This document shows positions 37,929-50,149 of a stretch of DNA of 64,000 nucleotides, piece after piece. The translations under genes were made by a program, and so were the position numbers. Source of the DNA: Glandiceps talaboti (taxonomy: Eukaryota; Hemichordata; Enteropneusta; Spengelidae); contig NC_135571.1 of NCBI RefSeq assembly GCF_964340395.1, positions 9,178,953-9,242,952 on the forward strand, read 5' to 3'. Position 1 is the stretch's first letter; the number at the start of each line of letters is the position of its first letter. The notes beneath the pieces are model-generated. The model saw nothing but the letters and a program-made list of their open reading frames with translations, was not told the DNA's origin and did no database searches.

Positions 37929-40329
37929 CTACAACTCGACAATAACATTAAGGAGAATTTATATTCTCATCAGTCACTATGGTAATAATAACCACCCTAT
38001 GATACATGCGCAACAAATATTATACACCTTTAAATGTATTTTGGCGCCTTTTTATTTCTAAGATCACAGTGAATTCAAAAATCACCTAAAATTTGCATTG
38101 AATATTCAATTATTTACTTGGCTTTGATTGCCACGTTGTTACTTCTCTCCTGCTGGTATAAACAATTTTGCAGAATATGTAATTTACATTGTTCTCGTCG
38201 GCAAACAGACAAAAATGAAAATCACAGGTGTTGAGTGGCCGTTCTAAAGAACAATTTGTGAAATTGAACTATTCACTAAAATGATACGAGTTAAAATATT
38301 GTGAGAAATGGCAGAAATGTGTCAATGATTGGATTTCATTTTCTTGTTGTCAAGTGCCAAACAAGTCGCGGCAGACTGACAACCCCAAGGAAGGCCATTG
38401 GAATATTCCATTCTCGATAGGTAGGAAGAGGAAATTACACATCTATCATTTCTCCACGACAGCTTTTCACTGCACTACAAACTTTTAAAAGAATAATCAA
38501 TACGTTAGTAAAATAATGTTCTTTATGTTGAAAGATGAAAGCCATATATTAAAATATCCAAACAGGTATGAATGATTACCCCACACCCCTTGCAAAGTTG
38601 GTTGGCCTAATTGATGATAGCACAGTAAAGTGACATTAACTGCGCTCATTGGTTGGCCACTTGTGTCAACGGTTTACCGCACCCAGCTTACAGAGCGCCA
38701 AATTTTCCCCTAGGAGAAGTTTCGAGTACCGTTTGTTGTGAATGTCCAACGCAGACATCTGAGGATAACGACCCAAGTCATATATTTACGTTTGTTTATG
38801 TACCAACGAACAGGCCTGTCGGACTTCACTCACGTTAGTTCTCCACGTGTGTATCAGTGACATACGTACACATGAGTCACAAAACCCGCATGGGATAAAG
38901 GATGGATGGAGAACTTTCACAGTGATGACGTCATGTGACTAGACGAACGTGTTTTGTTCGTAGCTCGTGCATGTAAGTGTTTTGGGCAAGAAAAGTGTAA
39001 CCATGACAACAATTGGAGTCTTATAGAACTCAAAAGAACAAGAAAAACAATTTGGTGGGCCAAAACACTGGTAATAATTATAAAGTGACACTGTTTTTAA
39101 TTGGACACAAAATAAAAAAGTTTTTTAATTGATTTTTTTTCTGCTATTCCTGGAATGCATAACTACATAAGTTGAGAAATTCTTCCAAATCTATCATTAT
39201 GTGAATTTCAAGTAAATAAAGAAAATGAAAAAAAACAGACATAAGTGTGTTGCTAGGCTCAGCTGTGATAATTATTGGCATGGTTGCTAAGCAACTATGA
39301 AAAGGTTGAATGGAATCTATTGTCCTGTATCTCTCATCTAATAAAAACTTGACTAATATAAATATCCCATAATACCCACAATTTAAATATCCCATAATAC
39401 TCACAATTTTCAACACTATATCACAAGATCATATCCAATCAAACTGAAATCTAAACTGTATCTTGATTTTAATAAAAACTCAGCAGCTTCAATAATTGTA
39501 TATTTCATATATTGCTTTTAAAAATATTTTGCGTTGTATATAAACTTGATATGCATCATTGGATCTTCACATTCTGTTGTTTTGCATTGACCCTTGCGTA
39601 TTGTTATGGTTACCCCCTCCCCACCCCACCCCCTACCCTCCCCCACATACATTCACAATTACACACACCCTAATTCAAAGCTTACCTCTATCATAACAGT
39701 GCCAGTTAAAACTTACAAAGCTAAACCATTGAGTCATATTGGTTGAATGGTAAGAGTGGTCAGTGTGGAATATGCTGGTTGCACTTTTAAAGTCCTGGGT
39801 AAGATTTTAACTATGTTTGTGTCCCAGTCATAACTGGGGACCTGGTAGGATTGCGGTTACACTGTGAATACTTTAATCCTATGCACTTATAAAGGCTGCA
39901 ATGAATTGTAGACTCCCCAGGAAGTTGAAGTATAAAGGGCTATTGTGCCACTATAGGTACATGTCAGGGGAAATGAAGACAATCATGTGATTCAGAAGTA
40001 GGCAAACACAATATGCACACTGTACTGTTATTGGCTTTATCTAAAATATTTGTTTGGTGACCACTCTTTTTCTCCTTGATTGAAATAGAGTTGAGAATGG
40101 ATTTCAATCGTCTTGAACAAAGTAACATATAAAGTTCAAATATATAGGTCTAAACTTTCATCTTTTTAAAAACTGGTAATGGCCTATAAAAACTGGGGTA
40201 TTGATTTATGGTCAAAGTGGGTCTAAAATGGGGTCTGGGGTTTCCAGCACTGGCCATACACCCTTACCAGAGCTGGCCACTTGTACTGCCCACGGGGTCC
40301 GGTGATGGGGTTCCCATGTCATTTTACCT
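37929..40329. other. Intergenic DNA upstream of the candidate promoter
   Basis: No supported gene. 38.64-38.95 kb is another CpG-containing patch with a short plus-strand open frame that lacks an ATG. 39.6 kb has a short C-rich tract. Otherwise unremarkable. Confidence 0.5.
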
Positions 40330-40639
40330 GGGTTTGGATTTTATTTATAAGACAATTATACTATGGCTTGTAACTTGAAAAATCAATGTGAAACAATATA
40401 TGCCAAGTCCTTGTAACTCAATAAATTGCGAAAGATTAATAAATATGTAAAATATTTGTTATTGTACATACAATAATAAACAATTTTACACATTTAGTAG
40501 CTTTTTGCATTGTATCAAGTTACAAACACAGATATGGTCAATGTTGTTTCACATTTTTGATTTTTAAAGATAAAACTATTTTTGTATAAATTAAAAATCC
40601 AAACTAAATTCCCAATCCTTATCCATGTGGTCACTTTAA
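40330..40639. mobile_element. Foldback element family R, copy 2
   Basis: The two halves are approximate inverted repeats: gtaacttgaaaaatcaatgtg and cacatttttgatttttaaag, and ccttgtaactcaataa against tgtatcaagttacaaa. The centre contains gtacatacaataataa. Related copies at 9.9 and 46.03 kb. Confidence 0.7.
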
Positions 40640-41700
40640 ACAGTCTTTGGGAAATTAGACTATTGACAAATTACTCAATACATGCTTATTTTTCACCAAG
40701 TACGGAAAATACAGTGTCATAGGCTAGGTTTCAACAAGTGAAGGTTAGGCCTAGTCTGAAAGAACAGTTGCCACTCACACTTTTCAGATATTTGTAATTT
40801 AAATATTGCCTTTTTTATTAACAAGGTCACTCCCTCTTGATTTTAATTGTCTACAAAAGCTATCCGTTGGGTTTGAATCTGAAGATATCTTAGAATTTAA
40901 AAGTCAAGTCCAAGTCTGAACATGTTGTATGTAGCATATAATGCCAAAGAGATTTTAGAATTTTACAAATTCTATAAAATTCTCCACTATCCGTTGTGAA
41001 GATCTGAAGATATCCTAGATTTTTAAAATCAAGTCCAAGTCTGACCAAGTTGTGTGTAGCATATTCATTCCAAAGAGATTTTAGAATTTTCTAAATTCTA
41101 AATTCTAAATTCTCCACATTTTTGCAATTCAAAGTTTTCGTGCTTTCCTTTTCAAAACGACAAAACAGGACTTGATGACTGCAGAGAATACAGAATCGGA
41201 AAAGATGAGTTTTTCATACAAAAGTAAACTGCATCGTAATATACTTGTGCGACATGTGTTGTTATCTGATGACACTCCAAATGTAAAGCTATAAATCCAG
41301 GGGTAATACACAATATGCAGACAGTTAGCCTCTATTGATAGCTGACATACAGATTACTTGATCATGATATATTCTGATTTATTGCACTTTTATTAAAGAC
41401 CACACAGCTGAGAACAGCGTTGTCATGGTAACAGTAGAATGGCGATGAGTCTTTTCAAAAGAAGACAATTTGACTGACAGCTGATGAAGGCATGCTATTG
41501 GAGTTTATTATTGATTCTGGTTGCTGTGGCTTGGTTGCTAGGGTACCACAGTCACAAACGTTGGAATGTTAGTGATTTCCTGGACGGAAAATGAGGCAAT
41601 GAGAATTGTAGTTGTAAGGTTTCTGACTAGACAAAGATTACGGTGGATTTGTTGAATGTACACAGAATGATGAGTCTGGGCTGTATCAACTCTTCACTAT
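40640..41700. other. Intergenic DNA with a diverged ~120-bp duplication
   Basis: 40855-40980 and 40985-41105 share ctatccgttg, gaagatatc, aagtccaagtctgaac and aaagagattttagaatttt. No gene seen. Confidence 0.6.
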
Positions 41701-41709
41701 TCATGTTTT

Positions 41710-42330
41710 TTGCCAGGCATTGCTCTCCCAGGCATTGCTACAATAGTTGTGGTGCTCACAAGCATTGCTCCCCCTGATTTGCTACAATTTACAGTTTTGT
41801 GTGTAAGCATTGCTTTCCCAGGCCTTGCTACAACAGTTGTGTGCCATGCTGGCAAGCATTGCTTTCCCAGGCCTTGCTACAACAGTTGTGTGCCATGCTG
41901 GAAAGCATTGCTCTCTCAGGCCTTTTGCTAGAACAGTCACAGTGCTCGTAGGCAGTACTTGCTCTAGTAGGCATGTAAGCATGGCTTTACTGGACTCTGT
42001 AAAACCAGCCCTAGTGTTCCTCAGCATTGCTTTCCCAGGCCTTTAACAGTTGTACTGTGATCGTAAGTGGTGCAAGACATGGTACAGCCCTCCTAATTAC
42101 TTTCCCTGACCCTGTAATATCAGGCCCCACCTGCCATGGTATTACTAAGCATTGCTCTCCTAGGACTTGCTAGAAGTTGTTCTGCTCATGTATAGCATTG
42201 CTTTCCGTGACTCTGCAACACAAATCCTGGCACTCCTAAGCATTGCTTTCCTAAACTTGCCAACAGCTGTGATGTTCCTAAGTGGTGCTCCCCAGCATAA
42301 CTGTCCAAGACTTGCTAGTAGTCGTTATGT
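41710..42330. repeat. Degenerate minisatellite, about 54-bp unit
   Basis: Units contain aagcattgctttcccaggcc followed by ttgctacaacagttgtgtgc. The middle copies are well preserved and both ends decay. Confidence 0.88.
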
Positions 42331-42439
42331 TCCTATTAACTAAACCTGAATAGTTTCCTCAGGCATTAAACTAGTTATTGCTTCTAAAGCTATTATTTTA
42401 CTAGGCTTTGCTTTCCAAACCACAACTTTCAAAGCTATC

Positions 42440-42710
42440 ACTAATAGGGAACTTGTAAACCCGCCATGTTGAATGTTGCATCATGGGAAATATAATAATA
42501 AATACTAACCAATAAGTATTGTAAACAATATTGTTATATTATATTTATAACAACCAATAATCAATTCATATTTATCCTGACAATTGTGGGAGGTTTATTT
42601 TATCGGTAGCTCAAGATAAATTATGATAACCACAGATAATCCCATAATTCTTTGCATCTGAACATGCTCAGTCTGGATTGCATGTTCACTAATTCCCCAT
42701 TTCCACAACT
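42440..42710. repeat. Inverted-repeat element family W
   Basis: atagggaacttgtaaaccc near the left end and tgcatgttcactaattcccc at the right; internal motif cagataatcccataattc and tgcatctgaacatgctcag. A fragment lies at 9818-9895. Confidence 0.55.
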
Positions 42711-43076
42711 TCAAATCATACAGTCTACTTCAACAGCCTGCTATCATTGATTTTCTTAGTCTAGTTCCTATACAGTATCGTTACAATTTATACCTTCATT
42801 CACAGTCTACTGAAGGCCCTGACAATGGGTGTAAATTATAGTTCAACCCCATAGTGAGTAAAGCACGAACAGTGCATGTCACTAGTAATAACGGGCTGCC
42901 ATCGCCGCTCATTAAATATTCATTTGGTACAGCTGATTTCACAATGTCCAATGTCTAACCAGGACTCCACCACCAGTCCGTTTACACTAAATGATGTGGG
43001 GAAACAACAACATAATCATGTTTATATGAACACTGTAGGAGGGAACACAGGAACGTGTGCTGATTGAGGGACTTTG

Positions 43077-43115
43077 ACCAGACTGTGGTTAGGGTTAGAA
43101 ACCACAGTCTGGTCA
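43077..43115. repeat. Perfect 15-bp inverted repeat around TTAGGG-like loop
   Basis: gaccagactgtggtt and aaccacagtctggtc flank a 9-base loop (agggttaga). Confidence 0.9.
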
Positions 43116-43164
43116 TCCATACTATGATTTTCTTAGCCGTACATTCCCTACTACCCATTCCCAT

Positions 43165-43615
43165 TATGTATCACATCGCATCAGATCAGATTACATCACA
43201 CCACACCACATCACATCACATCACAACACACCGCACCACACCACATCACACCACATCATAACACACCACACCACACCACACATCACATTGCATCACATCA
43301 CAGCACATTACATTGCATTACATAAAATTACACTACATTACTAGATACTGCATCGGATCAGATCAGATTACATCACATCACGCCACACCACATCACAACA
43401 CACCACACATCACATTGCATCACATCACAGCAATATTACATTACATTGTATCGGATCATAACAGATCAGATCACATCAGATTACATCACATCACACCACC
43501 ACACCACACCACACCACACCACACCACACATCAGATCAGACCACATCACACCACACATCAGATCAGACCACATCACACCACACATCAGATCAGACCACAT
43601 CACATTACATCAGAA
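43165..43615. repeat. (CACAC/CATCA)n satellite-like tract
   Basis: Low-complexity array of cacatcacaccacac and gatcagatcaca motifs. The 3' part holds three copies of a 29-bp unit, cacaccacacatcagatcag plus accacatca. All ORFs here are artefacts. Confidence 0.93.
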
Positions 43616-43847
43616 TGACAGTTCTTAATATGATAAATACCTAGAATACCTACTACTGTAGTCTAGATGAAGCTAATCAAACTATTTACTATTTTATATT
43701 TGACAAAAGAAATAAGGATTCAATAAACTACTATGCTACAAATTGAAATACTCAAAATCTTGTCCAGGGTTGTAAAAAGGTACGTCAAAAACAGACACAG
43801 CAACCAACCTACGCTTGACCAGAAACACAGACCAGGTTTAAATCTGC

Positions 43848-44115
43848 ACTTGCTGTAACTTGAGTATTATTTTGTCACTCAGACAATCAACAATTTATTT
43901 ACTGAAAATTGTTAAAATACCAATAATTAGACATTGTACTAACATGTTAATTAGAGATTGATTGTATCGATATATAGTACAGTATTAGGTTGAAATCATG
44001 ATTGCATTTGGGAGCTGATTTTTGGGTGCGGACCCAAAAATCAATTTGATTAGATTTATCAATTTCATCATACTGTGTGTACGAATACACAAAAACATTT
44101 ACTCACTGGTTATTG
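43848..44115. repeat. Dispersed repeat family P, copy 2
   Basis: Aligns with 4905-5165: caacaatttatttactgaaa, aataattagacattgta, tagtacagtattaggttgaa and ccaaaaatcaatttgatt. Confidence 0.7.
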
Positions 44116-44735
44116 TATACTGTTGAGGGTGTACAATTTTATGAGTAAGTCATTAGATCTAACAAACAGTTTTAAAAATATGTTCGAGTTGCAACTAGAG
44201 CAGTTTTAAACCCACACAATAAACACCACACTCAAAACAATCCACACTCAAAACAATATGTTCTATGAATAGTTCTATAAATAGCATTTACTGCATTAAT
44301 TTTCAATAATTATAAAAATGACATTTTCAATTGTAACATTTTAGCAATGAGATCAGTAATAGTATTATAGATATCAGTAGTTATTGTAATCTCAACTGGA
44401 GTTACTACATTAGCAACCGTAGTTTCGGCTTATTACAGGAGATTTCATCTTAGCATGCGAACGAAGACGGTATCAAAATCAGCGAGACTGATCACAAGGT
44501 TTCATGTTGTGCTGTATCTATGAATAATATTAAAAAGTTGTATCATTTCCAAAAGCTACTCATTTGGAATGTCCACCAGGCATTTTTGATATTAGAATAG
44601 TATTATACATCACTGGTGAAAATATTGTTTGGTTATCTCTCTTTTTGGTACCAATCACCCTATCTGGCTCATGGACTAATATACACACAAATATCACTAA
44701 CAGAGACTGCTCAGTATTTCCTTAATGATAGAGAA
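44116..44735. other. Unassigned intergenic DNA
   Basis: No gene or repeat that I can support. Confidence 0.5.
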
Positions 44736-44780
44736 CCACAGTCCCTCTATCATATCTATGATAGAGGGACTGTGAGATAA
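44733..44780. repeat. Perfect hairpin, 17-bp stem
   Basis: cacagtccctctatcat and atgatagagggactgtg are separated by only four bases (atct). Confidence 0.9.
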
Positions 44781-44814
44781 CAAACAATATACAAATGTAG
44801 CAAAATACAGAGCA

Positions 44815-45685
44815 GACACTGTGTAAGAGGTGGTTGCGTGTTACCTTCATTGTCTACAGAGCAGACACTGTGGAAGTGATGTCTGCATGTTATCTTTATT
44901 GTGTCTACAGAGCAGACACTGTGTAAGGGGCGTCTGTGTGTTATCTTTATTGTGTCTACAGAGCAGACACTGTAAGGGATGTCTGTGTGTTATCTTTATT
45001 GTGTCTACAGAGCAGACACTGTGTAAGGGATGTCTGTGTGTTATCTTTATTGTGTCTACAGTGAAGACAGTGTGTAAGTGATGTATGTGTGTTATCTTTA
45101 TTGTGTCTACAGAGCAGACACTGTGTAAGGGATGTGTGTGTGTGTGTTATCTCTATTGTGTCTACAGAGCAGACACTGTGTAAGTAATGTCCGTGTGTTA
45201 TCTTTATTGTGTCTACAGAGCAGACACTGTGTAAGGGATGTTTATGTGTTATCTTCATTGTGTCTACAGAGCAGACACTGTGTAAGTGATGTCTGTGTGT
45301 TATCTTTATTGTGTCTACAGAGCAGACACTGTGTAAGGGATGTGTGTGTGTGTGTTATCTCTATTGTGTCTACAGAGCAGACACTGTGTAAGTAATGTCC
45401 GTGTGTTATCTTTATTGTGTCTACAGAGCAGACACTGTGTAAGGGATGTTTATGTGTTATCTTCATTGTGTCTACAGAGCAGACACTGTGTAAGTGATGT
45501 TTATGTGTTATCTTTATTGTGTCTACAGAGCAGACACTGTGTAAGTGATGTCTGTGTGTTATCTTTATTGTGTCTACAGAGCAGACACTGTGTAAGGGAT
45601 GTTTGTGTGTTATCTTTATTGTGTCTATAGAGGCACTGTGTATATGTAAGAGATGTTTGTGTGCTATCTTTATTGTGTCTATCTT
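44815..45685. repeat. Minisatellite, about 55-60-bp unit, roughly 15 copies
   Basis: Unit gtgtctacagagcagacact plus gtgtaagggatgtctgtgtg plus ttatctttatt. A higher-order duplication is visible: units from about 45120-45300 recur at about 45325-45505. Confidence 0.95.
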
Positions 45686-46024
45686 GACAAGAAATCATTT
45701 GATCAGTCTCACTGATCTTGATACACTGTCTAATAGCATTCCCAAGCTAAGACAAAATCTCATGGAAGACAGACACAAACTAAAACTATTGTTGTTCAAT
45801 GTCACTACATAGTGGGTGATAGCAGTGCCTTTGTTGTGAAGATATTAGCACCCTGTAATCAAGATAGTGTTAACATTGGAAGTCCCAAAAAATGTACACT
45901 GCAAGAAGTCCGGCATCAGAAACACCATCCAACTGTAAGTATAATTAAACCAATGTTCATTCCAAATTTAGCTGTAATCAACTCGTTGTAAACAGTATAA
46001 CTTTACTTTTAGTTTATGTGTATC
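45686..46024. other. Unassigned intergenic DNA
   Basis: A short stretch between a minisatellite and a foldback element. Nothing recognised. Confidence 0.5.
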
Positions 46025-46373
46025 TTTAAAATGGATATACGGATGACAAACGGGTATTTAATTTTTGGATTTTATATTCTTAAGACAACTCCTCTATGTT
46101 TTTATACTTTAAAAGACAATGCGAAACAGCAGACCAAATCCTCGTTTGTAACTCAATAATTACAAAAAGCTGAAAACTATGTAAAAAGTTGGTTGTACAA
46201 TAATACATATTATTTTAAAAATTTGTCAATGTTTCAAATTTATTGAGTTACAAACCAGGATTTAGTACATGTTGTTTGACACTGTTTTTTAAAGTATAAA
46301 AATATAGTAGATTTGTCTTAAAAATTAAAAATCAAAACTGAATACCCATTTGTCATCCATATGTCCACTTAAA
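46025..46373. mobile_element. Foldback (MITE-like) element family R, copy 3, near complete
   Basis: The two halves are long imperfect inverted repeats: tttaaaatggatatacggatg at the left, and at the right catccatatgtccacttaaa, whose reverse complement matches it. Arms of about 150 bp, with gtttgtaactcaataa / ttattgagttacaaac near the centre. No coding capacity. Confidence 0.85.
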
Positions 46374-46547
46374 TGGCAAGTCAAATCCTTGATTGCTCTT
46401 ACTGTGATATCTTATCCAATCACATTTGTTTAAAACTTTCTTTGGAGTACAAAATACTGTCATGTAATCTACAAAACATGTGTTATCCACATGTATATAT
46501 TACATTTGTAAAGTGAATATTTCACACATGCATATATCACCATAATC

Positions 46548-46581
46548 TCATTACTACTACTACTACTACTACTACTACTAC
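46548..46581. repeat. (ACT)n microsatellite
   Basis: About 11 ACT units. Confidence 0.95.
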
Positions 46582-46612
46582 AGAAATTAAAGTTATTATA
46601 TCTATTATACCA

Positions 46613-46985
46613 GACATTACTTGCACTGGTGTGCATGCATACTAGTGGTATTTTCACTGCAGTGCTATACCAAAACCATTATTGCATACCTGCATGCAAA
46701 TTATATGCAAATCATATGCAAATTGGGTGTAACTGTTCGCGACACATGAATTCATATTGTATGATTTTTATGGAAATTTGGTGTTTCAGATACTATGTAA
46801 TAATAACAGAACACCATGCCACGTAAGTTCCAGTGCTAATCGGGGTATTTACAAAAGTGCTTGCAGTGTTTTCTGCTGCACTTTCACTCACTTACGGGTG
46901 CAGAGAACACTGCAAGCACTCGTACAAATACCCCGAGTTTGCCATACTTGGACTTGCGTGTCATGGGGTTCTGTTATATCATACA
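46613..46985. mobile_element. Foldback element family B, copy 1
   Basis: 46807-46885 and 46898-46976 are inverted arms (aacagaacaccatgccacg / cgtgtcatggggttctgtt; gcttgcagtgttttctgc / gcagagaacactgcaagc). The left part (gtggtattttcactgcagtg) is shared with the copy at 63.16 kb. Confidence 0.8.
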
Positions 46986-47504
46986 ATACATTAAAATTGT
47001 CACATCATGATGTTGATAATTTCTTAGTGTAATTTTGTACAACAAGTCATTGTTCTGCTGGGATGACAAATTGTGCGTCATACTGACACTGTTGCCCCAA
47101 AATGACACATTTGTTGTACGACTGTTGCGAAACACATGCTCAACCAGCATCGTAAAGAGACCTTCAGCTTACAATAACAAGCTATAGTCAAATATAAATG
47201 AAATATAATCTGAACTCAAACTGATTTTGTCGTTCTCGTGACTAAGAACTTTAGTATTATCTTTCAACGGAGGATGTACTGTATCTTTCCACTAAACAGA
47301 CCTGGGTTGTTTCATCGTTCCGTACAATGCATGTATTGTACAATATCTTCCCACATAGCTGAGCCTTACAAGTGTCTCCAAGCACCAGTGACATTTTAAT
47401 ATACACTGTATCCTGTGTCAATAACATCGTTTAGCAACTAAATCAACCATTGCTATTAATCCAACAGTTACTATACAGTACAAAAATAAATATTTACTTT
47501 CTAG

Positions 47505-47653
47505 TTAGATACAAAAAAATTGAAAAGGTTGAAATTAATTTGGCACTTTCTGAAAAGGTTATCGACAAAATGACCGCAATTCACCACTCTCGTGATCTCT
47601 GTGTGACCTACATCTGGGCATTCCTGGAGGCATGCCAAAACGTTATTCAATAA
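47505..47653 (+). CDS. Unassigned candidate terminal exon, plus strand
   Basis: After a possible acceptor (tttactttctag at about 47504) the open frame reads RYKKIEKVEINLALSEKVID, then KMTAIHHSRDLCVTYIWAFL, then EACQNVIQ and a stop at 47653. From about 47565 the third codon positions are C/G-richer than the surrounding AT-rich DNA (ATC GAC, ACC, CAC CAC, CTC, ACC TAC ATC), which is what coding sequence would do. AATAAA lies about 35 nt beyond the stop. I do not recognise the protein and see no partner exon upstream, so this could be chance or a remnant of a lost gene. Confidence 0.25.
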
Positions 47654-47699
47654 TTTCATCTCTTCAATATCCTAGCTTGCTATGAGAGTAAATAAAATT

Positions 47700-48416
47700 A
47701 AATCTTTGTTGTTGGAGGAGTTATTGTAACAATTAGGAACACTACAGCTGGATGGCATGTTTACAATTTTATGTAAATTTATACAAAAATGTCACCTGAC
47801 TTACTAGTCCAAGGTCACACAAAGGTCACTAAAGTCGAACATCGTATAGAATGACTATCACTTAAGACAACATATATAATATCATAAATTGTCTTGATAT
47901 GAGTATTACAAGGTTTGATTTTTATGTACTACTTAGAGCCGATCGTATAATATCACACAAGCTCAATAAGCGAACTTCATTCGTTGTTGTACCCCCCCCC
48001 CCCCCACTCCCCTCAACAAAATGTAGAAGTCAAACCACTGTGATCGATACAATGCAAAAACATTACGGTAAACACATTAAAATACTACTGGAAACCCAGA
48101 ACTATATATCACATTACAAGTAAACTTTAATGACTTTATCAACATGTCAGTGGTAAATACAGAAAATGTTATCACTGAAGGCGTGAAAGTTTTTGATATT
48201 TGGTTAGAAGTGCGAAAGTGAAGTTCAGTAATCGCATTGACACCAACCCCCTCCCATAATGAACAAAGTTCATTTATTGTGCTTGTGTGACATCGTACGA
48301 TCTTCCCTTAAAAAACGTTGTGAAACAGTTGGCTAATACTACTAGTAACTACCAAGGGAAAAGAGATATAACAAATTACAGCTATTGCAATTAGAGTTGT
48401 AGAAACAGTGAGTGTG
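47700..48416. other. Unassigned intergenic DNA with poly-C tract
   Basis: C-homopolymer at about 47991-48005. Otherwise nothing supportable. Confidence 0.5.
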
Positions 48417-48582
48417 ATTTTTCCATGACTTATCCAGAACTTTATTTGGGAAGAGTTTGAATTACTCAGGCCTGGAAATATGATATTCCATGATAATGAT
48501 TTTTCCATGACTTATCCAGAACTTATTTGGGAAGAGTTTGAATTACTCAGACCTGGAAATATGATATTCCCTGATATACATA
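48417..48582. repeat. Direct duplication, about 82 bp
   Basis: gatttttccatgacttatcc through ggaaatatgatattcc occurs twice, nearly identical. Confidence 0.93.
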
Positions 48583-48714
48583 TGTTGCCCATATTACTAC
48601 ATCTGGGAATACTTTACCCAAAATGATCTGGAAATCTTTGCGTCATTTCTGAAAAATGTAATATTTTGATAGATATCTGCAGAGCTAGAGATTAATTCAC
48701 ACTATGATATTATG

Positions 48715-48745
48715 CAATATTTTATTATTTATTTATTTGTTTATT
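48715..48745 (-). terminator. PARVA: Candidate polyadenylation signals for parvin
   Basis: On the minus strand several overlapping AATAAA hexamers (plus-strand tttatt at 48721 and on) lie about 1.3 kb after the parvin stop. No AATAAA is seen closer to it. If used, the 3' UTR would contain the tandem repeats at 48.8-49.7 kb. Confidence 0.3.
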
Positions 48746-48799
48746 TATGATGAATATTCATTTGTATTTAAATCATGTAATAATTTTGAAGTACATTTA

Positions 48800-49080
48800 A
48801 GGCAGTGACATGTCCTTATATGGCAACAAAACCAGGTGTCTCAATCTATTTATGTTGATACAGAGATCATGATTGGTTGATGATCCGTCGATGACAAGTC
48901 CTTATATGGCAACAAAACCAAGGTGTGTCAATCTTTTTATGGTTATACTATTATCACTGATTGGTTGATGATTAGCAGGTGACATGTCCTTATATGGTAA
49001 TTGAAAACAAGTGTCTCTAAATCTACATGTTAATGGAGTGTTCACTGATTGGTTGATGATTCTGGTGTGACATCTGGTAA
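48800..49080. repeat. Degenerate tandem repeat, about 80-bp unit
   Basis: Three to four units of gtgacatgtccttatatggc ... tgattggttgatgat. Confidence 0.85.
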
Positions 49081-49269
49081 AGATGTTGTTGCCCTAAATC
49101 TATGTTGCATATAAAACTTACTTAAAATTATCATTGCAAAGGTAAAATGTAAGTACAAAAGCATTTATATATTTTAAAACTATCCCTACCATATAAATAT
49201 ATGTTTAACCTATCAAAGTTTACAATGTATCATCAAATGTTATGGTTCATGACCTTACCCTACTCAATA

Positions 49270-49690
49270 GGTTGCAAGATCTCAGCCAATAATACATGGT
49301 GTTACATCATAGGGCAAGATCTCAGCCAATACTACATGGTGTTACATCATAGGGCATGATCTCAGCCAATAATACATGGTGTTACATCATAGGGCAAGAT
49401 CTCAGCCAATAATACATGGTGTTACATCATACGGCAAGATCTCAGCCAATAATACATGGTGTTACATCATAGGGCACGATCTCAACCAATACTACATGAT
49501 GTTACATCATATGGTACCATCTCAGCCAATAATACATGGTGTTACATCATATGGCACGATCTCAGCCAATAATACATGATGTTACATCATAGGGCAAGAT
49601 CTTAGCCAATGATACATGATGTTACGTCATAGGGCAAGATCTCAGCCAATGATACATGATGTTACATCATAGGAAGATCTCTGTCACTAA
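49270..49690. repeat. Minisatellite, 40-bp unit, about 10 copies
   Basis: gatctcagccaataatacat plus ggtgttacatcatagggcaa repeats every 40 bp, with weaker relatives to about 50010. Confidence 0.95.
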
Positions 49691-50072
49691 CATATGTTAC
49701 ATCATAAAATACCATCTATGCTGACACATTGCAATGTAACAATACAAAGTATGATCTCAGCCAATAACATACCATGTAACATCAGAAAACATATCAGCCA
49801 ATAGCATAGCATGTTACACCATAGGATGAACACTCTAATAATACATGTTACATCATAAAGTATGATCTCAGCCAATAACCTACAAAGTAACATCACAAAG
49901 TATAATTTCTACCAATAACATACAGTGTATTAACAGAGCATGATCTCAACCAATAACATACCATGTAACATTGCAAAGCATAATCTCAGCCAATAGCACA
50001 CACTGTAACAAAATAACACTAAACCCCTACTCATATCATACATATATAATACATACTACAAACTTTTCATTA

Positions 50073-50149
50073 CTATCCTAAATGTTTATATTTTGTGAAA
50101 AGATTATATAGAACTCTAAGCGTTGATTTCAAGTCCAAGTTGACAACAT
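50073..50149 (-). CDS. PARVA: Parvin, terminal coding exon (end of CH2)
   Basis: Acceptor cgttgcag|AT. The exon completes the aspartate codon and reads VVNLDLKSTLRVLYNLFTKY then KHLG and TAG. This is the conserved last helix of the second CH domain of parvins; vertebrate PARVA ends similarly. The exon is separated from the rest of the gene by a 5-kb intron carrying a repeat family A element and large microsatellites. Confidence 0.96.

Noticed and set aside
38653-38838. Plus-strand open frame in a CpG-containing patch
   Set aside because: It starts at a TTG, has no recognised domain and no splice partners.
43446-43628. His/Thr-rich ORFs at 43.06-43.63 kb
   Set aside because: They are read from the CACAC/CATCA low-complexity tract.
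49270-49690. Possible CRISPR-like array of 40-bp repeats
   Set aside because: The units are directly abutting with no unique spacers and lie in an animal genome; it is a minisatellite.
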